A DNA stretch of 64,000 nt from assembly GCF_026914185.1 (NCBI RefSeq), contig NC_070564.1, positions 2,294,001 to 2,358,000 on the forward strand, read 5' to 3'. Origin of the DNA: Puccinia triticina. Its lineage: Eukaryota; Basidiomycota; Pucciniomycetes; Pucciniales; Pucciniaceae. A program made the translations under genes and the position numbers. The notes below the pieces were generated by a model. That model was not told the DNA's origin. It did no database searches and saw nothing but the letters and a program-made list of their open reading frames with translations. Positions 54,403 through 64,000 of the stretch are shown piece after piece; the stretch's first letter is position 1; every line of letters begins with the position of its first letter.

Positions 54403-56040
54403 TTGATCAAGAAAGTTTTCACCAGCAAACAAGTTTTAGCACCTCCCACTACATAAATCAAGCCATTTAGGCAGCAGAAAGTCCTCCACCAGGGTCCGGG
54501 AATTTTCATTTTGGCCAAATAAGTGCACAGTTTGCAATCTTATTTTGTTTCAAAGTTGGACCAGAAGACCCAAACTGGCTAGACGCCTAACTTGACTAAG
54601 TCAAGGGGGGGACGCTGTCCTCCAAGGACCCTCTGAAGTTAGCTAAGTTAGGGTAGACACCATCACCCATAAGCCTCCCAATGGGAATTGGAGATTCTTT
54701 GCATCTGACTTAGCATAAGTCCCTTGCTTTGGAGGGCCCTGGTGGCCTGGGCTGGCGCAAAGCGCGACCTTTGAAGGAGGGACTTGCAGGTAATCCCAAA
54801 ATTTTGACGTGGGGGCTTCTGCTGTCAGCCGCGGCAATACCAAGACTACTGTCTTCTAGCTACGCCAGCTGCAAAGAGTAGTTATGATGATAACTAGATA
54901 GGAAAGAGTGCGGTGGTTGGTAGATACTAACACCAATGGAAGCTTCAAGAGTGAAATAATTTTTATATATTTTATTACGGAGGGGCTTGACTTGGTGAAA
55001 ATTCAAGGGTATTTAAGTGCCCTCCGTTAGAATTTTAGGGCCTGCAGGGCAGGGGTGTTTTGAATTGACTGAAGCAGCGGGGGCCTGAACAGGTGTAGTT
55101 CTCTGGGATAACCCCGTCTGGAATCTAGGAAGATTCCTGAGGATAACTAAGGAAAGGGGAACTCACTCGTAATACCCAAGTCCTCTTTCTTAGAGTAAAG
55201 AAAAGAGACATGTCGAAAGGGTGCGCACTGAGAGGTGTTGTGAAGTTTTTGAACTTTGATCTGATACGGGCTTCTGAAACTGTATAGGTTTTTCAAGGAA
55301 AGGGTTGAGGAAAAGATGGTACTGTGTCAGGAGTCGGGGTGGATGAAGATGGGGAGCCCTTTCTTAGCAAAAAAGGTTTGTCCTTTTGTAGTCTAAGGTC
55401 AGAGCCTTCTTTACCGTAGAGATATAAGTCTCTAAGGCTAGTCTGGGAGCTCATATTCCCGTCATCACATTTGTCACAAAGATGAGCGCTTCTCTTCTCA
55501 TCTTTTCAACATAATTCTTGTCCCTAAGATGAGTGCTACTTACTTTAAACTAGGATGAGCACTCGCAATATCGCAAACATAGTTGCGATATTAATTCAGG
55601 GTCATATTTTTAGTCTTTCAAGCTACAGTTTAGCATTAGTTTGTGGTCTTAGTCGCAGTGTGTTCATAATGTGCGGTCATAGTCGCAGACTTTTAAATTT
55701 TGGCGTATGGATTCTTTCAATTTGTAGTTGCGCCTCCTTTATTGATTTTTTGTTAAGGAGGCGCACCCTTTCTTATTTTAAGTAGTTTTTCTTATTTATA
55801 ATTAGATTTTTTGTACGCTCAAGTGAAGCACTTTTTATGTTTTATTGTTCAGCTGGCTCTGATACAGTAGCTAGCTGACATCTGCTCTTTTGGTGTGAGT
55901 TTTTTTCTGTCCCCCTTTCCAGTGTCTTCCCCCAACAAATACTTCATGCCTGTGGTACCAGATGGAAGGCCTCAAAATTTCTCTTCCTTTTGGAGTCAAT
56001 CAGAACATTTTCCTTCCTCTGTCTCAAAATGAGTGCGCGC
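54403..56040. other. Intergenic repeat-like region, no gene recognised
   Basis: The segment at 54655-54720 ('cataagcctccca(a/t)tgggaat') reappears at 56992-57035. At 55731-55765 a perfect 10-bp stem GCGCCTCCTT / AAGGAGGCGC surrounds a T-rich loop. Short gatgagtgct/gatgagcgct repeats occur at 55480-55560. No open frame looks like a protein. Confidence 0.45.
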
Positions 56041-56046
56041 AGTTAT

Positions 56047-56887
56047 GGTGTTCAAAGTTGGTTTGCATAATTTTATGCATGCATAAATCATAAAATCATA
56101 AAAATAATTTTGCAGGGGATATGACTGTCTGATTATGTAATACAAAATTTCCTCACCAAAACATTTTTATGATTTTATGATTTATGCATGCATAAAATTA
56201 TGCAAACCAACTTTGAACACCTATGGTATTCAAAATTGCATAATATGCATATGTCACTGTTTACATAAAATCATAAAGAATTTTGGCTGGGAGATGTCAG
56301 CATGCATAAAACCTAAAGTGACATCTCCCAGCCAAAATTGCAGTTTATGATTTTATGTAAAAGAATCTTATGCAATTATGGTGTTCAAAGTTGGTTTGCA
56401 TAATTTTATGCATGCATAAATCATAAAATCATAAAAATAATTTTGCAGGGGATATGACTGTCTGATTATGTAATACAAAATTTCCTCACCAAAACATTTT
56501 TATGATTTTATGATTTATGCATGCATAAAATTATGCAAACCAACTTTGAACACCTATGGTATTCAAAATTGCATAATATGCATATGTCACTGTTTACATA
56601 AAATCATAAAGAATTTTGGCTGGGAGATGTCAGCATGCATAAAACCTAAAGTGACATCTCCCAGCCAAAATTGCAGTTTATGATTTTATGTAAAAGAATC
56701 TTATGCAATTATGGTGTTCAAAGTTGGTTTGCATAATTTTATGCATGCATAAATCATAAAATCATAGAAATATTTTGGTGAGGAAATTTTGTATTACATA
56801 ATCAGACAGTCATATCCCCTGCAAAAAATATTTTATGATTTTATGATTTATGCATGCATAAAATTATGCAAACCAACTTTGAACACC
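56047..56887. repeat. Three 175-bp palindromic MITEs in a 333-bp tandem array
   Basis: GGTGTTCAAAGTTGGTTTGC …(inverted) recurs at 56047-56221, 56380-56554 and 56713-56887, exactly 333 bp apart. Each copy is a near-perfect hairpin with an asymmetric core of about 65 bp. The spacers (56222-56379 and 56555-56712) hold a second hairpin built on 'ttttggctgggagatgtca'. In the third copy the core is in the opposite orientation. Confidence 0.93.
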
Positions 56888-57429
56888 ATAAATTTTGAAT
56901 ACCATAACCATAAGTGTAATGTCACTTTGATTCAAAAAGTTGGCCAAAAGCCACAATTTTGCCAAGGCTCTCACACGGAAAATGCCGGGAACTCATAAGC
57001 CTCCCATTGGGAATGGGAGATGCTTTGATGCCACAGGGACATGTTTTGAGACACCGGATTGAAGTAGTTGAATAGGGTAGCCAACCGGAGGTAGGCCGTA
57101 AACAAAAAGGGTCCTGCGGTGGCGAGCTTCCACTTGACCAGTGGGGGGGGGGGGGGGACGCACAGCTGGAGTTGGCACAGCCGGAGGGTTCCCTGGAACA
57201 TTGGCACTTGGTCTTGTAGCCCTGATCATTGTGATTGTGGCTGCTTGTGGCTTCACTTTGTTCCAACATGGTGAGCTGTGATTCAGATAAGCCAAGACAA
57301 GGTGCATGAGGAGTGGAGTAGAATCTAAAAAGTTACCGTGTGATTCCCGGGTCCCATGTCGGTGTCCTGAGGCGGATTCTATCAAAAATATGCAGCAGAC
57401 GTATTTAGACTATTGGATAGGGTTGGGTT

Positions 57430-58250
57430 GCAATGATGGTTTATGAGAATTCTACAAAGTTATCTGGTTCACTGGATGCTCTTCGGCGGCGGCGGGAAGA
57501 TTGGGTCAAGCCCTCGGCTTGGCGGGCACTACTGGACCTCCAGGGGTCTTGTCCCCAGTGTTGCCAAACATTTCCGACCCGAGGCGGGAGAGTTTGACTG
57601 TCCGGCACCGTGCGAGACCTCGGCTAGATCCTGGCAAGCAAGCTGGTGGCCCACCTGCGGGTTTGCCCCAGCCTCCTTTTGCCCAGAGGGTTGAAATATG
57701 GTTAGGGTTAGTCCGCTGAACAAGTCCGCGCGTGTCCGTGGGTGGGAATCCATGCTTGTGGGATGGTTTGTGACGACCCAGGGGCCCCTCTGGACCGTAC
57801 CGGTCGGCGTCAGAGCTAGACCCGCCCCGGGGGCCGGTGGCGCCCTGGGGGGGCTCGGCGAGCATAGGGCCCTGAGGGCGACACACCCGAAGCGTCTCCG
57901 GGGTAGCGACCGGTGGCGCCCCCTGGCCGCCACGGGTACCTGAGCGGTCGTCAGGGCGTGCATGTGTCGCCACCGGCCCCGTGGGCCACCCTGGTTAGCC
58001 CTGGGTGCGTTAAGGGAGCGCTAACTCCCGGGTGTAGTGTGGTTACTGTGGCGTGCAGGGGGCGCTTTGGGGCTGGGACGCCGGCGGGGCGCACCGCCCC
58101 TTCTCGATTCGTCCCGCTGTGTACCAGCATGATTTACATATGACTCTCAACAAACCAAACCAGGAATTTTGTACCACTTGGATGTTTTTTTTATTGGCAG
58201 AGATGGCTGGCAGTGCTCCTTGTGGTACATACATGGAGAGGCTTGGTTAG
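57430..58250. other. GC-rich region, possible solo LTR
   Basis: From about 57767 (TGTGACGACCCAGGGGCC) the sequence is strongly GC-rich, like the upstream part of the Gypsy-like LTR at 34924-36100, and ends in 'cccgctgtgtaccagc' near 58130. Several overlapping frames are open because of composition. No TATA box or paired copy was found, so the solo-LTR reading is tentative. Confidence 0.3.
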
Positions 58251-58651
58251 ACTCGTGTCTTGGCGTCACATCTTCTGCTCGGCCGCGCGTCACGCCCCAT
58301 AGCCGCTGTCTGTGAATCACGGAATACCCATGGGCTCACAGTTGTCCGGCTTACTTGGGCTTGACGACCATGGCGGTGGGCTGCGGCGAATGAGATGTAC
58401 AGGTATGTTTGTCTTATGTATTCATGAGCCTCTTTCGGCCTTGGCCTTCCCGAGCCGGCGTTCATGGCGTGCATTGTACATACATACATAGCTTTGAGCT
58501 GTGAATGAAGACCCACTGGCGGTTGGGATTACCCGGCTGCTGTATGGACCACTGCCCCATGGAAGCTGATTGAAATATGTGGCGGAGCTGTATGAAGCTG
58601 TCGGTGCAATCCGCAGACAAGACCTTCAGACCAGCTCCAATTAATTTTATG

Positions 58652-58658
58652 TATAAAG
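58652..58658 (+). promoter_or_regulatory. TATA box of the secreted cysteine-rich gene
   Basis: tataaag about 100 bp upstream of the ATG at 58759, a normal distance for fungal genes. Confidence 0.5.
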
Positions 58659-58758
58659 AGTCCATCGAAGGTTGAGCAACGCCTCATCCTCCAATCCATC
58701 CACTCTGTCTAGCGTCTAAACTCGGTTATCACTCATCAATCCTCAAATCGTTACCAAA

Positions 58759-60015
58759 ATGCAAGCTACCGCAGTTGTTATCCTTATGGCTGCCTTTGCC
58801 CTTTCTGGCGTAATGGCTGCCGTTGACAACACACAATGTTACAATTACTTCATGTACAAAGACGGTTGTGTCCAGGCTACCGGCCACAAGTACGACAGAT
58901 GTCCAGCTCGGAAGCCGTCGCACCACCCAAAATCAGCCCGACTGGTAAGTCGAGCCTTGATTATGATGGAATCACTTGATAGCATCTTGGTATCCACTCA
59001 TCTTCATGTGTCCCTTTCGTAGATGACTATACAGCAGGGGTCGCGCTTGGAGCGCCGTTACGATGGGCCGGCCAGGGTTTGTCACATTAACTTGCTTGGT
59101 TTTCTATGGCCGTGAGCAGCAATTAATTTATACTGCTTGCTCTTTGTTTTGTTCCTTTTTGTTGTTGTTTCTGGCAGGTCATCACGCAAGCCCGCTTAGT
59201 CTGGGTAAGTCGGATTCTATGAAGCGCGCCCAAACCCAGCCGGATTTTGACTTACAAAATAACTGCCGGACTTTCAGAGTTGTCCCAAGATCAAACCCGA
59301 CCCTACGGGTAGGAGGCCTGAAGTGTGTGTCTGGGCTGGAGATGCCTTTGGGCGCAGCAAAACTGGTTGGCTCGACGTGTGGGTGCTGCTACGAGCTTAA
59401 ATACTTAATCCACACCCCAACTAACGTGCCTTGAATCCAACAGGACCAACCAAAATAACTGCGGGAAACAAGTGTGAGTGGCAATTTAACCATATATCTG
59501 TCTGCCGCGACTAATCCATGCGATCAATCCAAACTACAATCTAGTTACATCCAAAGACAACGTCAACCTGGGCAAGCCAAGTATGCCATTATTACTGGTG
59601 GTACGTCAATCGCTTTCGTAATCTTCTGCCCAACCAATTCCGTCGGGTTCTTAATCATTGTCCCTTATTCCGCTTTACCGTAGGCTGTGATTTCGGAAAT
59701 TCGGACGCCTCCGTAGGATGCTTCCAGATTGCGATGAACCAGCCGGTAAATGAATAGCTTGATTGACCCCAAATTCAGAGCGGTAGTTATGAGCAAGACT
59801 GACTGACTGATTGCATTCTACCAGCTCTTCGAATTATTCAACCCCACAGCTCCCGAGAGGGCCAGCCAAGAAATTGCCGAAGTGTCCTGGGACTTGTGCG
59901 TCCGAGAAATCTCTGTCTGATCTCTTTCGCTTTTGCTTTGCTAATGCTAGTTTTTTTTTGTGGAACGAACAGCAACAACCTCAAGTTTGACAAACCAGAG
60001 AATGCAGCGTTCTGA
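58759..60015 (+). CDS. Small secreted cysteine-rich protein, possibly double-psi beta-barrel-like
   Basis: Exon 1 (58759-58944) begins MQATAVVILMAAFALSGVMA, a clear signal peptide, followed by the Cys-rich stretch NTQCYNYFMYKDGCVQATGH. Likely later exons: 59023-59076, 59178-59204 (VITQARLVW), one around 59278-59405 containing GGLKCVSGLEMPLG and STCGCCYELKY, a short one with TNQNNCGKQ after 59442, one with GCDFGNSDASVGCFQIAMNQ (about 59684-59748), 59822-59895 (LFELFNPTAPERASQEIAEV then SWD) and 59973-60015 (NNLKFDKPENAAF, stop). The first three junctions and the last two have good GT-AG sites in phase; the middle ones are not resolved, because no GT follows ELKY. The CGCCYEL and EVSWDF motifs resemble secreted barwin/RlpA-like barrels, but this is tentative. 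The gene could also be damaged in the middle. Confidence 0.6.
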
Positions 60016-61547
60016 GTGCATTCTCGCATGCTTGAGCTCGAATCCCTCTCGCTTCCGATCTTCAGCCCCATTTTTTCGCAATCCCGTTCTCCACGCGATT
60101 TGATTAAAATAAACAAAAAAAATAGTTTCCGAGTCAGCTATTATCATGTTTTTGTTTCAATCTGTGGACCTTCGAGTACAGTCTAAATCTCTTTGGACCA
60201 GATAACATTTATATTTATAAGAAATACATCAACGTCATGGACCAGTTCACTGAAAAACTTGCAACTTTCCCAAATTTAAGTGTAAGGATCTTTAATCGGT
60301 CAGGTGAGTTCTTATCGGTGTGACTTGCGCGGTGCCGACTCGTGCGCGCAGGTAGATTCATGAGCTGTTAGCCAAGATCGTTCCCACTTATCTCCGAGTC
60401 ACCTTGAACCGGTGGGGTTGAGTTGGGTGCCTAAAGGCCAAGTCCTTTAGCTCGCGCGGAATTAGCCAGCGATACGGTGCCCCATCAGGGGAGAGGTCCA
60501 TGAGAACGACTCCAAAGCGGATAAGTGTGATTGAACACCTCACATTGCTATGCTGACTCCCGCCACTCAAGAGGAAATGAGTATGGTTTCATACATGTCA
60601 CGTTATTGTGCAGCTGGAGAGAGAAAGAGAGAGATGGGAATATAGGAACCGACCAAGCGATCTGAATATGAAAGAAAAACAACGAGTAAAGAATAAAGAG
60701 AACCAAACAAGATGTCGGATGGTCGAGTGACTGATTGCGGTACGATAGCACTAGTAGAAGTATGAATCAATCATTGGAATCAGGAGAGAAAAACAGTATC
60801 TGCTGGTTGAACGAGGATGATAAGACAAGCTATCTAATTCAGGAACGAGAGTAAAACAACATGAACGAGGCCCAATAATAAATAACAACAAACCAGCCAA
60901 AAGAATACAATAGGAGGGTGTTAGTATGGACATGCTAGAGTTTTTTGAATTGGGTAGGATGATTGTTTTCCTTAGGATTTCTCATGTAAGGAGAAGAAGA
61001 GAAAGAAGAGTCTGCCGAGGTTGAAGGAGTAGAGGAGGAAGGCCAAGAGAGGTTGGCAAAGAAGACGACGAAGTTGATAATGCTTTGCCACATTCGCATC
61101 CTGTTTTTGTTTTCAACCCGAAATCCAAGCACGCATCCGCCCAAGCAATCATTAAAAAAACAGGTTTTGTTAGAATATTGATTTATCATCGCCACACGTT
61201 CAAAAGCAATTGCCCAGAACAAAAGGAAAAGAAGAACCCAGGTTAGTATTTGATCATCATTGTCATCCTTGAATGACATACACAGATACAAAAAAAAAGA
61301 TAAAGCATAAGAGGAGTGGGTCGATTAGGAAGAAATTCTGGACCCGATAGGGGGCAGAGGAATTCAAGCCAAGCGATTTTCGTCTCCGGAAGAAAAAGTG
61401 AGCCCGAAGCAAAGCGACAGAAGAAGCCAAAAGAAAAAGATAGGAACGATTGAAAGAGAATAAAAGAAGATTGTCCAGTTCGATGAGGCCAGATCTTTAT
61501 ACAACAATCGGCGTCACGGAGAAAAAGGACGGAGAGACGGAAGAGGA
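60016..61547. other. Intergenic, no gene recognised
   Basis: AT-rich and purine-biased sequence between the convergent 3' ends. The minus-strand frames at 60935-61551 have low-complexity or hydrophobic runs without a family match. Confidence 0.5.
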
Positions 61548-61859
61548 TCAAAAGAAGACGGGTCTAGAAGAAGATCTGGAAGAGGAGGATTGAGGATAGG
61601 AAGAGACTGCGGGGGGAAGGTTGGTCGAGGAAGGATTAGCGGCGACATGTTCTTTCCAAAGCGCGCGTAGACGGGCATGTTGTTCGAGGGAGCTGAGGGC
61701 TTTCTTGGTGCGCCCGAAGCTCTCGGCGCTCTTACTCTTTCGGTCAGGGTGTTGGTAGCCGACGCCGAGTCTACTCCCGCCACTGGTGCTTATCTTGGCC
61801 TGTCCAGATAGCTCACTGTGACTATAGTGTAGATCGACCGTTTTAGGGGTTGTGTGCAT
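61548..61859 (-). CDS. Hypothetical protein or 3' exon
   Basis: A minus-strand frame of 103 codons with coding-like composition: SRLGVGYQHPDRKSKSAESF, then GRTKKALSSLEQHARLRALW, and a Ser/Pro-rich end. An AG acceptor precedes 'gccaagataagcacc' (about 61803), so it could be the last exon of a longer transcript, perhaps the GH5 gene upstream, although that would need an intron of about 600 nt. No family was recognised. Confidence 0.35.
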   Translation of the reverse strand: MHTTPKTVDLHYSHSELSGQAKISTSGGSRLGVGYQHPDRKSKSAESFGRTKKALSSLEQHARLRALWKEHVAANPSSTNLPPAVSSYPQSSSSRSSSRPVFF

Positions 61860-62397
61860 ATATATGGGATAGAAAAATGTGCGGCGGGGCCGGGTTCATT
61901 GAGCCAGCACAGGTGGCGGACGGGGAGATACGTGGATATGTGCATATCAATCAACAGTGTCGAGGTGAGTTGATATGGCAAGGAAAGACACACGGGAGAA
62001 ACGTGCCATCGATGATGACCAGGTGGAAAAAGAGGGAGAATGAAAGATGAGACGATCAGGGAGAAGCAGGAGAGAGAAGGAGAAGGATTGTGGTGAGTCT
62101 CATAAATACGCGTTTTTAAAACAAGAATAAGGAATTGAAATCTCGCAGCAGTAGTGGTACCGATTTCAGCGGAAATATTTCCAAGAGGGGTGTATGGTTA
62201 GGATAGCGGTCCGGAAAAGCAACACCAATGCCTATTTCGGGACCAGACATATCGAGTTGACATCAAATAAATCAACCCGTATCACGTCTCCAAAATCTCT
62301 GTTGCAAACGAAACACCGAGACGGAAAAAAGAAAAAGCACGCAGAGAAAGAGAAAGAGAAAGAGAAGAGAAGAGAGAGGGGAGAAAAGAGCCGAAGA

Positions 62398-64000
62398 TTA
62401 GGAAGAGAGGGAATGTAGGACTAACCAGAGGTTGGAATGGCCATCAGTCCATAGGATGGGCCCGAATTTCCGGCGAACCTTGAGGGTGTACGTCGCGGTT
62501 TGGTTACCATTGAGGGGTTTTCGAGGGTAATACCAACGGAGGATCTGGCCGTCAGTTTCCCATCTGCCTGCGGAGACAGAGACGTCTAATTGGAGGGTGT
62601 CCTTGAACCGATTCGGGTCGAAGGCGAGGCCCTGAGCGGAGTCGGGGTTGAGGAGGGTGTGGTCTTGATGCTGATGTTGGTGACGATTGGAGACGGGGAG
62701 AGGAAGGGACGCGTCTGAGGAGCGGCCGACGGGCCAATTCTGCGGCTCGCGGGCATCGTTTTCCGAGGCCACGCGACGCTTGAGCCCGCCCGGATCAGCA
62801 GACGCGGATCCGAAGTGGACCGCCGGGACATAGATCTCCGTCGGGAGCTCCTCGTTGCCCCACCCCGTCCCGCCATCCTTCTCCGTATCTACCTCCACCG
62901 TCATCTCGAAGCTGGCGGTGTGGATGTCGAAGTTGAAGTAGCTCGGCACACCGACCGTGGCCACGGGGAACGGGCGACAAAAGGCCGGCAGGGCCCGCGC
63001 GCCGTCGTTCAAGTTCATCATTCCTAGCTCCAGACTCGTCTCCGAGCCCGAGCCTCCCCCTCCTCCTCCTACAGACGTGTACATCCCTTTGCGCACTAGA
63101 TCGGTCTCCGACACTTCCGGCGTCCGATGGTTCAACGTCACTGCTGAGGCATTCGGCGTCGGCCCTGCCGATTGCGCTCCGTAGTTGTACTGGAACGGCC
63201 GCCCGAGAACCTTCCCGTGTCGGCTCGACTTCTCCGCGTACGTCGAGCCTTGATACATCGCGTCGTCCGCGCTCCACAGACTCAAATCCTCCCCGTTCCA
63301 GAGATCGCCCCATTGGTGCGTGTTCGAGGGGCAGTACGTCCACAGCGTGTAGTTCAACATATTCTCGCCATCGCAGGCGTTCAATGAGGCATCCATCGCC
63401 TTGATTTGGTTGCTGTAATCGCCGTCTTTGTACGCTTTCGACTTGTCCAAATCGTACGGAATTCCGATCTCACCTAGTCCAGAGAAAGGGAAACATTTTT
63501 CGTGAGCAGTGCGCTGAGAGAAGCAAGCGAGATGAGAGTTTGTTTACCCATCATCGTCGGAAACTCTCCCATCTTCTCGAGTCCATCTTGCTTGAGCATT
63601 CCCAATTGCGCTCGCATGCATTTCCTGATAGCTGTTTCACCGATCTTCAGGCCAAAAACGACCGAGGGATATTTACCACGAAGGATTCCCAGGGCATCTG
63701 CATTGAACCAATTCTATAAGAAAAGGGAAAGATCAGTTAGTGTACTGAAAAAAAAAAAGATATTTGCCGAGGGGAGAAGAAGGTACCCAATGTTTGGTGA
63801 CCAAAGTCAAGCCGTCATAGAAATGACTGCTGAAGACGGAGCGATGTTGGAGGATAGGCAAGACGGAGGGGCTAAGGTTGGGGGGGATTTCGAAGACGGG
63901 GGGGTGGACGAAGAGGATAGCCTCGGGATGGATCTGGCGGATCATGTGACAATAAGCGTTAAGGTGGGGGCGCCAGTAGAGCCCAGCGAAGTCGGCAGGC
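62398..64000 (-). CDS. Glycoside hydrolase family 5, steryl-glucoside/glucosylceramide hydrolase type (5' end outside the window)
   Basis: Minus strand, entering from beyond 64000. Exons: 63787-64000 (partial), 63548-63713 and 62398-63473, joined in phase through GT-AG introns of 73-74 nt. The first encodes YWRPHLNAYCHMIRQIHPEA and SVFSSHFYDGLTLVTKHW, the second NWFNADALGILRGKYPSVVF. The third begins GEIGIPYDLDKSKAYKDGDY, where Glu of GEIG is the expected nucleophile, and has LNYTLWTYCPSNTHQWGDLW-NGEDLS. These motifs match the GH5_12 endoglycoceramidase-related enzymes of basidiomycetes (EGCrP1/EGCrP2 type), which remove glucose from glucosylceramide or ergosteryl glucoside inside the cell. 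A Gly/Ser-rich loop and a His/Gln-rich loop (RHQHQHQDH) are inserted before the C-terminal beta domain (LQLDVSVSAGRWETDGQILR). A possible GTTAGT donor near 62427 means that the last residues may be spliced differently. Confidence 0.87.

Noticed and set aside
57443..58143. GC-rich frames near 57.5-58.1 kb
   Set aside because: Same reason: overlapping open frames on both strands without homology; more likely LTR sequence.

Overview
The window is a TE-rich stretch of a fungal nuclear genome, most likely a basidiomycete rust (Pucciniales, Puccinia-like). The reasons are genes split by many short GT-AG introns (about 60-110 nt), a VPS54, an RPL11, an SmB and a GH5_12-type glycolipid hydrolase of basidiomycete character, small secreted proteins, and dense nested Copia, Gypsy, hAT, PIF/Harbinger and unclassified TIR elements. 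The species call is inference; no database search was possible.

Layout. 1-3849 is non-coding with one clear hAT-type MITE (2308-3026, 8-bp TSD). 3850-6797 is a multi-exon lineage-specific gene with a possible signal peptide, three short exons each carrying an LxLxL (EAR-like) motif, and a large C-terminal domain I do not recognise. 8130-12929 is VPS54 (GARP tethering complex) in five exons with an unusual repeat-bearing tail of about 480 residues. 13.3-14.9 kb is a decayed Gypsy gag. 15311-21601 holds a small secreted, internally repeated protein gene on the minus strand, split by a complete but decayed Copia element (15546-21391, TSD ATTCA). That Copia is itself interrupted by a 758-bp repeat.

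21.9-30.4 kb is a repeat field: two MITE families, a 24-bp minisatellite, a decayed hAT transposase gene, and a 2.4-kb TIR element with about 500-bp arms and a palindromic 21-bp minisatellite. 30.5-41.1 kb is a second Copia (minus strand), split inside its reverse transcriptase by an 8.2-kb element with about 450-550-bp TIRs that carries Gypsy-LTR-like sequence, tandem duplications and a tRNA-like segment.

42.0-44.15 kb is a housekeeping island. RPL11 (minus) and SmB (plus) are divergent around a roughly 330-bp promoter, and both have an intron immediately after the ATG. 44.6-47.8 kb is a 3.1-kb TIR element that contains a nested MITE and what look like captured exons, including an Sfp1-like zinc-finger fragment. 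48.0-52.4 kb is a nearly complete but broken PIF/Harbinger transposon (TSD TCA; a SANT-like gene and a DDE transposase, convergent). 52.7-56.9 kb contains further TIR and MITE elements. 58759-60015 is a small secreted cysteine-rich gene, and 62398-64000 (running off the right end) is a GH5 glycosidase on the minus strand.

Functionally the host genes are unrelated to one another: vesicle tethering, ribosome, spliceosome, sterol/sphingolipid-glucoside hydrolysis, and two or three secreted candidates. The most interesting items are the LxLxL protein, the interrupted repeat-bearing secreted gene, the VPS54 tail, the long-TIR elements with subterminal minisatellites and apparent gene capture, and the repeat family found twice between CCGTT direct repeats.
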